NCBI GenBank assembly: GCA_937967425.1
Contig: CALBST010000457.1
Span: 1 to 53,988 of the forward strand
Source of the DNA: an uncultured Caulobacteraceae bacterium
Lineage (GTDB): Bacteria; Pseudomonadota; Alphaproteobacteria; Caulobacterales; TH1-2
Direction: 5' to 3'
Length of the DNA stretch: 53,988 bases
The position numbers were made by a program, and so were the translations under genes. Numbering within the stretch: the stretch's first letter is position 1; each line of letters starts with the position of its first letter. The notes under the pieces were generated by a model that did not search any database, was not told the DNA's origin, and saw only the letters and a program-made list of their open reading frames with translations. Positions 1 to 8,038 of the stretch are shown piece by piece.

Positions 1-28
1 ATAACGAGGAAAAAGACGAAGGGTTGAT

Positions 29-67
29 GGCAAGATAGAATGCGCCGCAGTGCTGGATGCACAGCGG
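29..67 (-). other. Candidate oriT (copy A) upstream of truncated relaxase
   Basis: Read on the minus strand, an imperfect 9-bp inverted repeat (arms 45-53 and 59-67, one mismatch) is followed 7 bases later by TATCTTG/CC (31-37, nick expected between 31 and 30). This matches the arrangement of MOBP-type origins, where the consensus is close to YATCCTG/Y. The same block recurs at 43943-43982 upstream of the second relaxase, with the nic-like sequence, both arms and the flank through the T-run conserved. Function is inferred from architecture and position only. Confidence 0.5.
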
Positions 68-169
68 CTTGTCTGCACATCTTTTTTTCCACCGCACCAC
101 GAGGTGCGCTGCCGCCAAGTGCGGCAAGGTAAAGAGAGCCGCTTTGCGCTGCTAAGAAGGCGCGACGCG

Positions 170-2173
170 ATGGACGACGAAGACAAATTCGAAGGCGATG
201 TCAGCCGGCGTCGCGCAAAGCAGATGCCGGACGGCGGCTCGATATTTCGTCCGCCGTCCGCCGCCAGCTCCAAGCGCGTTGCGAAGCGCGCACGCACGGC
301 CTGGTACAATCGGAGCCGCGGCGCAGGCGCCGTCAAACTGAAGCACGAACGGCCCGCCGGCAGCCAGCGCGTAGCAGTGAAGATACACCCCAAGGTCCAC
401 GCGAAGGCGGCGGGCGGCGCAGGGTCGATGATGCGGCACACGCTTTATATCGAGCGCGACGGCGCCGGTCGCGATGGCGATGCGGTCCAGGTCTTTGACC
501 GCGAGCACGACCGGGCAGACGGCGCTGCCTTCATCGGACGCTGTGAAGACGACCGGCATCATTTCCGAGTCATCATCTCCCCCGAGCACGGCGCGGCCAT
601 CGACGATCTTAGAAGCTACACGCGCGACCTGATGCGGACCGTGGAATCGGACCTAGACACCCGCATCGATTGGATCGCGGCCGAGCATCACGACACTGGG
701 CACCCGCACGTCCACTTGCTGATGCGAGGCGTCCGGGCAGATGGGCGCGACCTGGTCATCCCGCGCGCTTATGTTTCCCACGGTTTCCGAGAGCGCGCCG
801 AAGGCCTCGCGACCGAACTGCTGGGGCCACGCCTTGAACCCGAACGTGCCGATCGCGCAGTGAAGCAGGAACGCCTGACCGAACTCGACCGGGAGCTCGT
901 CGCACGCTCGCGCGGCCAGGAGATCGCGATGAGCGCGCTGCCCGACGATGGCGTGCGCGCCGCCCGGCTGGTGCAGCGGCTCAACCGGCTGGAAGAGCTA
1001 GGCTTGGCTCAACCGGCTCGCGCGGGTGTGTGGCGGCTCGATGCAGAGCTGGAGGAGAAACTCGTCCGCCTCGGCGACCGGCGCGACCGTGAGCGCGCCA
1101 CTGCGCGGTTGCTGGCGCAGGAGCAACGTGGACTTGAACCTGAGCGCACGCGAGAGCTGGAGGCGGCGCATTCGAGCCAGCGCGTCACCGGACGCTTGGT
1201 TGGCTTTGAGCGGCTGGGCGAAGACGCGCGCGGACCGCAACTGATCGGCGTGGAAGGCATCGACGGCAGATTCTGGACTGCGCGCGTGGCCGGCCCTGAG
1301 GATTTGCGGGGCCTCGCCGATGTCGAGCGCGGCGCCATTATCGAGATCGAGCGCGCGACGCCGGGCTTGAAGGCATCCGACCGCACCATCTGGGAGATCG
1401 CGCAGGAAAATGATCTCACCTATTCGGCGGCGCTTCATCGGCAAGCGCGGCCCACCGACCGCGCCAACTACATCGAGATGCATGAGCGGCGGCTGGAGGC
1501 GTTGCGCCGCGACGGCGTCGTGAGCCGCGAACGCGATGGCACGTTCTATCTGCCCCACGACTACCCGACCCAAGTCGCGATGCGCGAAGGGCGGGGCGGG
1601 CGCGAGAGCGCGCAGGTGACGCTGATCGATCCGCACGCGCTTAATCGGCAAGCCGAGTATCCCGGCCCGACTTGGCTCGACCGCATGGCAGACGGGCGCG
1701 AGGACAAAAGCCAGATGCGCGGCGAAGGCTTTGGCGCTGAGCTCGGCAAAGCATGGAAGCAGCGTGAAGCGACGCTGGAGAAGCTCGGCTTAGGCGAGCG
1801 CGGCCCAGACGGTTTTCAGACCAGGTCCGGCTGGCGCGAAAGCCTGTCTTCGCTTGAGCAGGACGCTCTTCGCGAGCGCATCGAGCGCGACACCGGGCGC
1901 GTGGCGCATTTCGCGCGCGACGGCGAGCGTGTGCATGGGCTCTACACCGGACGCATCCATCTCGCCGAACAGAGCTTTGCGCTGATCGAACACGACCGCA
2001 CCGCAACTTTGATCCAACGCCTACGGGTTCGGAGCAAATGCGTGCGTCGCGAGGGCGTGAGTATCGGCGCCTCTCAGACGCCGATGTGGCGGCTCTGCCC
2101 GCAACAGCTCGCGAGTTCTGGGTCTTCGATACCCAATCCTCTGGCTTTGCAGTTAGGATCAGGAACGGTCTGA
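170..2173 (+). CDS. VirD2/TraI-like relaxase, DUF3363 family, C-terminus replaced (element A)
   Basis: This should be the relaxase that nicks oriT and leads DNA into a recipient. ATG 170 is chosen because the protein then aligns from its start with the intact relaxase at 44107: both have (F)EGDV near the N-terminus, then FRPPSAASSKR, then the shared AWYNR. The three-histidine metal motif HDTGHPHVHLLMRG lies near residue 173. Alignment with the 44107 protein continues to the stretch LIEHDR (about nt 1995). There the last 50 or so residues of the family are replaced by unrelated sequence that overlaps the next gene in another frame. The nuclease domain is complete, so nicking may persist, but the tail is lost, probably by recombination that joined this gene to the integrase-like gene. 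It could equally be called a 3'-truncated pseudogene. Confidence 0.85.
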   Translation: MDDEDKFEGDVSRRRAKQMPDGGSIFRPPSAASSKRVAKRARTAWYNRSRGAGAVKLKHERPAGSQRVAVKIHPKVHAKAAGGAGSMMRHTLYIERDGAGRDGDAVQVFDREHDRADGAAFIGRCEDDRHHFRVIISPEHGAAIDDLRSYTRDLMRTVESDLDTRIDWIAAEHHDTGHPHVHLLMRGVRADGRDLVIPRAYVSHGFRERAEGLATELLGPRLEPERADRAVKQERLTELDRELVARSRGQEIAMSALPDDGVRAARLVQRLNRLEELGLAQPARAGVWRLDAELEEKLVRLGDRRDRERATARLLAQEQRGLEPERTRELEAAHSSQRVTGRLVGFERLGEDARGPQLIGVEGIDGRFWTARVAGPEDLRGLADVERGAIIEIERATPGLKASDRTIWEIAQENDLTYSAALHRQARPTDRANYIEMHERRLEALRRDGVVSRERDGTFYLPHDYPTQVAMREGRGGRESAQVTLIDPHALNRQAEYPGPTWLDRMADGREDKSQMRGEGFGAELGKAWKQREATLEKLGLGERGPDGFQTRSGWRESLSSLEQDALRERIERDTGRVAHFARDGERVHGLYTGRIHLAEQSFALIEHDRTATLIQRLRVRSKCVRREGVSIGASQTPMWRLCPQQLASSGSSIPNPLALQLGSGTV

Positions 2174-3195
2174 AGACCTACTACTTTTGCCCACCCAATC
2201 AGCGCGGCGTGAAATCCGGCAAGCGGGCCATCGCCCCAGTCGCCTCTATTTCCTGCGAAGAAGCTCGCTCTCGCGCGGCGGCGATGAGCCTAGCTCGTCT
2301 GGACGGGCCCGAATGGCATCCACGCGTCGAGGAATTGACTCTCGCTCAGGCATTCGCGCTTTATGAGGCGAGCCGCTTGGGATCCGGAGCACCCCACTCG
2401 CGCTTTCGGCGATTGGTCAAAGCGCACTTTCTAGATGAATACCAAGCGCGTCGCATTTCGAGCTTGAGGCGCTGGGAATTCGCTGCCCGTATCGATCAGC
2501 TCGCTCACTCCAAAGCCGCCGAAGCGAACTTTCTGCAGAAAGGGCTGAAAACCTTCCTCAACTGGTGCGTTAATCGAGATTTTATCGACGCCAGTCCTCT
2601 AGCAGGTCGCCCACCACCATCGCGTCAGGGAAAGAGATGGCGATATATGTCGGAGCGAGACATTGCTCTGATCTACTTCGCAGCGAGGGAAATGGAGCAG
2701 CCGTGGCGAACAATGGTCGCGCTCCTCATCCTAACCGGCGCAAGCGTCAGCGACATACGCGCGCTTGAGGCTCGCCATATCGACTGGGCCAACGGCACGT
2801 TCGCGACAAAACATTTCGTCGAACGGCCTGCCCAGTGGGAGCCTTTGAGTGATCTGGCGCTTCAAGTTCTCTCGGAGGTGAGCGGCTCTGCCGACCTCGT
2901 CTTCAGATCGAGTCGAAAAGGATGCGCGGGCCCTATCGAGCTTCGCCCCTCTATTCGCCGCGCTCTTCAGGAACAAACGGAAACATCGGATTGGTCATGG
3001 TACGATCTGGTGAAGTCGGTACGCGCACGTATTCGGTCCATCGATGACCCCGTCCACGGTGTTCGTGCTGACCCCACCGAACCCGATTGGCGCATCCACG
3101 CTCGCGCGCGGGCAAATGCCTGGGCGAATGGCTTGGGTCTAGCTCGGGAAAAAGCGCTCGCCGCACGCGTATCTGAAGCCGAGATCGTGTTGTAA
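2038..3195 (+). CDS. Degenerate tyrosine-recombinase-like protein
   Basis: The N-terminus (RLSDADV..., then DTQSSGFAVRI and GLKTYYF) resembles the DUF4102 arm-binding domain of P4-type integrases. A core-binding-like helical region follows, then a catalytic-like segment LLILTGASVSDIRALEARHIDW near residues 228-249. The family usually has TGxRRxEI here with the first catalytic Arg; this protein has Ser-Val. I find no HxLR box, no LGH box and no terminal Tyr motif before the stop, so it should not be able to recombine DNA. It overlaps the end of the relaxase frame by 136 bp, which fits a deletion junction. It may be a decayed integrase or a repurposed DNA-binding protein. Confidence 0.6.
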   Translation: MRASRGREYRRLSDADVAALPATAREFWVFDTQSSGFAVRIRNGLKTYYFCPPNQRGVKSGKRAIAPVASISCEEARSRAAAMSLARLDGPEWHPRVEELTLAQAFALYEASRLGSGAPHSRFRRLVKAHFLDEYQARRISSLRRWEFAARIDQLAHSKAAEANFLQKGLKTFLNWCVNRDFIDASPLAGRPPPSRQGKRWRYMSERDIALIYFAAREMEQPWRTMVALLILTGASVSDIRALEARHIDWANGTFATKHFVERPAQWEPLSDLALQVLSEVSGSADLVFRSSRKGCAGPIELRPSIRRALQEQTETSDWSWYDLVKSVRARIRSIDDPVHGVRADPTEPDWRIHARARANAWANGLGLAREKALAARVSEAEIVL

Positions 3196-4232
3196 ACGTC
3201 CCCGCGAACCAGTGGCCTGACATGCGGCAGGAACTGAAACTCTCGCATGGGCTGCTGAAATGAGCCCTTAGCAGCGGTTTCGCGATTGAGGCGTCCACAG
3301 AGTCTGATCTCAGTGCCCGCGCATGCAATCCGAACTGAATTCAAGGTGAAACGCTTGCCGAATACGGCGTACCCTTGCCGCAACCGCGCGACAGCAACCA
3401 CTAGCGCCATGAACTAATGGGCTCGCCATGCAGAGTCCAAAGACCAAACTGGAGTTGCGACTGAGCGAAATGCGAGGTCTCAGCGTGAAACTAGAGCCTA
3501 CCAATGGAGAGATCGAGCCTGCACGGGTGCGGTGACATTGGCGTTCCCCGTGGTTCCCCGAGCTCAATCGGAGTCTTCTCGAATCGAGATCGCGGACGGC
3601 GCCGGGTTTTTGATTTTGGCTGTATGTCTCTCAAGACGATAAAGCGATTCAGAGTGTCGCCCGAACCAACGGCGCAACTCTCAAGCTAAGGAGCGGACTA
3701 AAGCTCAAAGAATACTCCAGAGAGACGAGCCTCGTTTGGCCGGGGTCACGAGAAAGCTCTGGAGCTGATGAAAAGCACTCCCGGCAACGTAAGGATACAA
3801 CTTAGTCAACAACTCGATTGCGAACGACGAAAGCATCGACCAATGAAATTCAAAGGAAAACGAAGCCAAAAACAGCCAGGATAAAATCGATCTATTTCGG
3901 GAACGTAGGAGAGCTCGACGGTTCGTTGAACGTCTCTCGCTTCCAAAGCCCAGGACAAACACCAAGGACCCAAACCCAGGACAATAGAGGGTTCTGGTCG
4001 GACTTTAGCTTCGGCCAGGACACCTCGCGCTGGTGAGAAGGAGCGCCCCGCCGCCCGCCGCCATCTCAGCTGACGTTCCGCTTAGTCCGCAACCGGCTAG
4101 CCGAGCAACGAATTTCATGCAATTTCAGTAGGATGACTGGCCGGCGTCTCATTGGCGACGCGGTTTGTCCTATCATGCCGCAACCGTAGAGTTGCACCCT
4201 GTGATTCGATCCTTGTCTTAGCTGAGCGATCA
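3196..4232. other. About 1 kb with no supported gene
   Basis: I see no convincing coding region here. Short frames on both strands (for example 3504-3689 plus and 3705-3965 minus) lack ribosome sites, known motifs and the codon pattern of the neighbours. Base composition drops in GC around 3700-3960 relative to both sides, which fits decayed or differently derived DNA. The promoter of the downstream defence cassette should lie in the last few hundred bases, but I could not identify a convincing -35/-10 pair. Confidence 0.5.
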
Positions 4233-7200
4233 ATGGCCATTGGAACCGTCAAGCAACTCTGCACACCGAGTGCGGCCGTCACAAGCGACAGCCTGGTCGA
4301 GCACGTCGCCCAGATCGAGGACTTCGCCTCAGGCAAAGTGAACGGTCGCGAGTTCTTCCGGCGAAACTATTTCACCGCGGGCTTGGACTTATTGGTCAAG
4401 CGAGGCTTCGAAAGACTTGCGGGGAAGAGCGAAGACGGCGCCTTCTATCTCACGCAAGCTATGGGCGGCGGCAAGACGCACAGCCTGATCGCCTTCGGCC
4501 TACTTGCATCCGATCCTGCGCTGCGACGTGAGATCCTTCCAAACCTCGCAAGCGCCAAAGAGTTCGACTCGGCAAAGGTCGTAATCTTCAACGGCCACCA
4601 AAACCCTGAGACCCTTCTTTGGGGGTATGTGGCAGAGAAGCTCGGGAAGGCTGACGTCATGGCCCCCTTCTGGCGCAACGGCGCCAGAACCCCTGGCGTT
4701 GACGAGTGGGCGGAGGTGTTGGGCGATCAGCCCGTGCTCATCCTACTCGATGAATTGCCCAGTTATCTTCAGATGGCGCAGGGCGAGCCCGTGGGCTCCA
4801 CCACACTCGGCGACCTAACGATCGGCGCGCTGGAACGCCTATTCAACGCTCTTACCCGGTGTCCGCGCGCTTGCGTGGTGGTGACCAACCTCAAAGATGA
4901 TGTCTACCTTGAGGGTTCGGGTCAGTTACGCACACTCATCGAAAGCCTCACCAAGCACTACGACCGAAACGCTCAAGCGATAACTCCCGTGCAACAAAAC
5001 ACGGGCGAGGTATTCCAGATTGTTCGGAAGCGCTTGTTTGATGGCCTGCCCACAGACGACAAGATTGACGACGTAGCGCAAGCCTATGTGGCCGCGCTTC
5101 AGAAGGCAAAGCGCGTCGATACGATCCCCACGACACCAGAGACATTCATCGAGCGAATTCGCGAAACCTACCCATTCCATCCCTCTATTCGGGACATCGT
5201 CGCTCGCTTTGCCGAAAATCGTGGCTATCAGAAGACGCGAGCGCTTATTCGCTTGATGCGACTTGCCGTTCGAGGCGCCTTGGCGACCGACGACAACGCA
5301 TTCCTCGTTGGTTTGCAGCACTTGGACTTCAACGACCAAGCGACGCTTGAAGAAATTCGCAAAATCAATCCAGCCTATGTGAACGCCATCTCGCGCGATA
5401 TCGCATCGCAGGGCGACGCGCTCGCTGAAAAGATCGACGCCGCTGACGGCAACTCCACCGCCTCAGCTGCCGCGCGCGTGCTGCTCACGTCGTCATTGTC
5501 AACGGCGGAGTCCCCGCTTCGCGGCCTAACCGACGGCGAATTGATCGAGACACTGGTGAACCCTTTGCTGGAAGTCTCCGAAATCAAAGGTGCATTGAGC
5601 CGCCTCCAAGGCCAGGCTTGGTATCTCTTTCAAGGCGTTGATCAGCGCGTCTTCTTCGGACCAACGGCGAACGTCACCGCCGAGATCACCGAGATCGCCC
5701 AGAACATCGCGGAGGAGCAAGTCGATCAAACTTTGCGTGAGAAGCTCCGGGAGGTCTTCAAGCCTCGGACCGGTGCGCTTTACTCGGAGCGCATGGCGAT
5801 CCTACCAGCGCTCGATGAGATTGAACCGACGGAAGACCGCCCTACCCTCGTAATTCTCGAACGCGCCGCTGACAAACTGCCGGACGACTTCGTCGAATGG
5901 TGGAACAAGCAGGAATTGCAAAACCGGGTTCTTGTTCTCACCGCCGATCCGAATGCGGTTTCGATTCTTCGACTAAGCGCCCGGCGCATGCGCGCGATTG
6001 GCAAGGTCGAAGAACGAATTAGAGCGCAACACGGTGCGGCCTCCTCACAGATGGCTGAACTCGAAGCCGTTCGCGACCGAGAAGCCAACAACTTCACGAG
6101 CGCGATGCGCGAGACATTCAAGACCATTGTGTTCCCCGTGAAGGGCAAACTGCGCGCGAAAAACGACTTCCGGATGGAGTTCGATCGCAACGACTATTCC
6201 GGCGAACAGCAGATCATCGAGACCCTCACTAAGTCTGGGAAGTTCATTTCCACAGATCGCTTCGACAGCGAGTTTGAAAACCTGCGCATGGATGCGCAGG
6301 AAATGCTTTTCGACGCTGACGCCGTGCAGCCGTCATCGCTGCGAAGAAATGCGTCCGTGCGATCGGGCTGGTATTGGTTGCCCAAGAACGGCCTAGAGGC
6401 GCTCATCAAGACCGCCGTTCAACGAGGCTTCTGGCTTGAGAAAGAAGGCCTCGTCGCGCGCAAATGGGAGCGGCGTACACGCGTAACGGTTCGACAAGAT
6501 GACTTTGCCCAAGACCCGATGGTCACCGGCAGATTCCAACTCAACGTGACGCCAGATGATGCGGATGTTGTCTTTGTCTCCGAGAGCGGGCCGCCGGACC
6601 CCGCAAAGGCCGAGCGTTTGAGCGGACGCGTCTACGAGACGGTCGCGCCAGCAGCATGGTTCCTCGCGGTCGACTCGAAGGGCATTGCAAAAACCGGCGA
6701 TGTCGTTGAATGGCGGGCTCCAATCCGCGTCAAGCACGACATCAAGCGCGTTTCAGGCGGCTACAAGATCTCAGTCGCCGCCACACCGCGCGCCGCCATT
6801 ATCCGCGCGACCTTCGACGGCTCCGATCCGCGCACTGGGCCAGAAGTTCAGGGCGAGTTCCCCGCACCTAAAGGGGCGACCAGACTGCGGCTGATTGCTG
6901 AAGTGAACGGCCAATTCAGCCAAGAGGAAGCGGATAATCTTGCGGCAGGCGTTTCAGACGGTGGCTCCACTCCGTACGAACCAAAGAAGGCGCTCAACGC
7001 CGACGCTCCCGCGACGATGACGTCACGCTTTGAATCCAAGGACACCGCGGCCGCATTCATGGCGCTCGACCGGCTGGCAAAGATGACAGATGCAAAGGTG
7101 ATCGGAGGGTCTGTCGAGCTTGAAGGCGGCAGAGCGGAGCGCGATTACCTCACCCTTCGCTTTGGCGCCGACACACCACTCGCTGCGGTGGACCTCGATC

Positions 7201-7355
7201 GAACGGTAAAGGCGCTCGTTGAAATGCTAAAGGCCGAAATGCCCATCGTGAAAATCCGGCTCGACGGCATTATGTTCGCAGCCGGCCGCGATCTATCGAA
7301 CTTCTGTGATGCGTGCGGCGAGGACTTCGATCGCGTGGACTGGACTCAAGGTTGA
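4233..7355 (+). CDS. DUF499 AAA-family ATPase of defence cassette
   Basis: This 1040-aa protein matches the DUF499 (COG1483) type of large predicted ATPase found in defence islands beside DUF1156 methyltransferases. Walker A MGGGKTHS lies at about residues 77-84 and Walker B PVLILLDELP at about 167-176. A later stretch (about 450-620) looks like the rest of the ATPase and helical linkers. Near the C-terminus is FCDACGEDF, a short CxxC element. ATG 4233 is chosen because family-like sequence (AIGTVKQLC...) begins there; the frame stays open upstream to a TTG at 4152. It is the first gene of a four-gene same-strand set with 5-18 bp gaps. Its likely role is the ATP-driven partner of the methyltransferase and helicase; the mechanism is not known to me. 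Confidence 0.85.
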   Translation: MAIGTVKQLCTPSAAVTSDSLVEHVAQIEDFASGKVNGREFFRRNYFTAGLDLLVKRGFERLAGKSEDGAFYLTQAMGGGKTHSLIAFGLLASDPALRREILPNLASAKEFDSAKVVIFNGHQNPETLLWGYVAEKLGKADVMAPFWRNGARTPGVDEWAEVLGDQPVLILLDELPSYLQMAQGEPVGSTTLGDLTIGALERLFNALTRCPRACVVVTNLKDDVYLEGSGQLRTLIESLTKHYDRNAQAITPVQQNTGEVFQIVRKRLFDGLPTDDKIDDVAQAYVAALQKAKRVDTIPTTPETFIERIRETYPFHPSIRDIVARFAENRGYQKTRALIRLMRLAVRGALATDDNAFLVGLQHLDFNDQATLEEIRKINPAYVNAISRDIASQGDALAEKIDAADGNSTASAAARVLLTSSLSTAESPLRGLTDGELIETLVNPLLEVSEIKGALSRLQGQAWYLFQGVDQRVFFGPTANVTAEITEIAQNIAEEQVDQTLREKLREVFKPRTGALYSERMAILPALDEIEPTEDRPTLVILERAADKLPDDFVEWWNKQELQNRVLVLTADPNAVSILRLSARRMRAIGKVEERIRAQHGAASSQMAELEAVRDREANNFTSAMRETFKTIVFPVKGKLRAKNDFRMEFDRNDYSGEQQIIETLTKSGKFISTDRFDSEFENLRMDAQEMLFDADAVQPSSLRRNASVRSGWYWLPKNGLEALIKTAVQRGFWLEKEGLVARKWERRTRVTVRQDDFAQDPMVTGRFQLNVTPDDADVVFVSESGPPDPAKAERLSGRVYETVAPAAWFLAVDSKGIAKTGDVVEWRAPIRVKHDIKRVSGGYKISVAATPRAAIIRATFDGSDPRTGPEVQGEFPAPKGATRLRLIAEVNGQFSQEEADNLAAGVSDGGSTPYEPKKALNADAPATMTSRFESKDTAAAFMALDRLAKMTDAKVIGGSVELEGGRAERDYLTLRFGADTPLAAVDLDRTVKALVEMLKAEMPIVKIRLDGIMFAAGRDLSNFCDACGEDFDRVDWTQG

Positions 7356-7360
7356 GCAAA

Positions 7361-8020
7361 ATGACAACCGCCACACCCAACTTCGATTGCGCAGACATCT
7401 ACCAGGAGCACGGCTATCTCGTGCGCCTCACCCAGAAGAGCGCGAAAGGCGGTAAAGGCGCCAAGGTTCAGGTCTTTGAGGTCTTCGGCAGACCGCCGAC
7501 CGAGCGAGAAGCGCAATGGGCGCCCGAAACCATACTTCGCTGCGAAACGTCGCGCGACGTGTGGGACGTCGTGTCGCCAGAAGCGCGCGCCGAATTCAAT
7601 CGCCGCCTGAAGCTAGATGCAAAGCCCATTGGCCGCTGGGATGCGAAAGAGACTGCTGTGCAGCGGCTCTTGGGCAAAGAGCTGCTGGTTTTGCTCTGGG
7701 CTGTCGAAGCCGATGACGTGTCGCCAGAGGAAATCGCGGTCGCCATTCGCAACTGGCATGGGCTCAAACCAGAAGAGCGCTGGTGGCTGTATACGATGAC
7801 TGCCGCCGCCACCGGCCTTGCGCACCAAGGCGGCATGGGTTGGCGCGGCGCGTTGCGGCAAGCGCTGTGCTTTGGCACACGGGCCGACGCATTTCATCTC
7901 GGCGCCGTCACGGGACGAGGGAATTTGCCTCCTCGCACCAACGAGACCTACGCTGCGAAGCCGAAGAAGAAGCGCCGGAAGAAGGGCGAGGACTCTGGCG
8001 CATTGTTTGCGGCCGAGTGA
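7361..8020 (+). CDS. DUF3780 protein of defence cassette
   Basis: A 219-aa protein whose sequence and position (between DUF499 and DUF1156 genes) fit the DUF3780 family. It starts at ATG 7361, five bases after the ATPase stop, with the frame open into the upstream gene. The body is mixed alpha/beta with a Trp-rich segment (RNWHGLKPEERWWLYTM, about residues 130-146). The end is strongly basic (KPKKKRRKKG), consistent with nucleic-acid contact. No enzymatic motif is visible. In this context it is probably an accessory or specificity subunit. The family call rests on recall of the family and on synteny, not on a search. Confidence 0.75.
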   Translation: MTTATPNFDCADIYQEHGYLVRLTQKSAKGGKGAKVQVFEVFGRPPTEREAQWAPETILRCETSRDVWDVVSPEARAEFNRRLKLDAKPIGRWDAKETAVQRLLGKELLVLLWAVEADDVSPEEIAVAIRNWHGLKPEERWWLYTMTAAATGLAHQGGMGWRGALRQALCFGTRADAFHLGAVTGRGNLPPRTNETYAAKPKKKRRKKGEDSGALFAAE

Positions 8021-8038
8021 CGCTCGAAATTGGATAGT

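Noticed and set aside
152..589. Minus-strand frame inside relaxase A
   Set aside because: Antisense shadow of a conserved gene; the same arises opposite the intact relaxase.
3705..3965. Minus-strand 86-aa frame in a lower-GC patch
   Set aside because: No ribosome site, no motif and no coupling to a neighbour; the composition change alone is not evidence for a gene.
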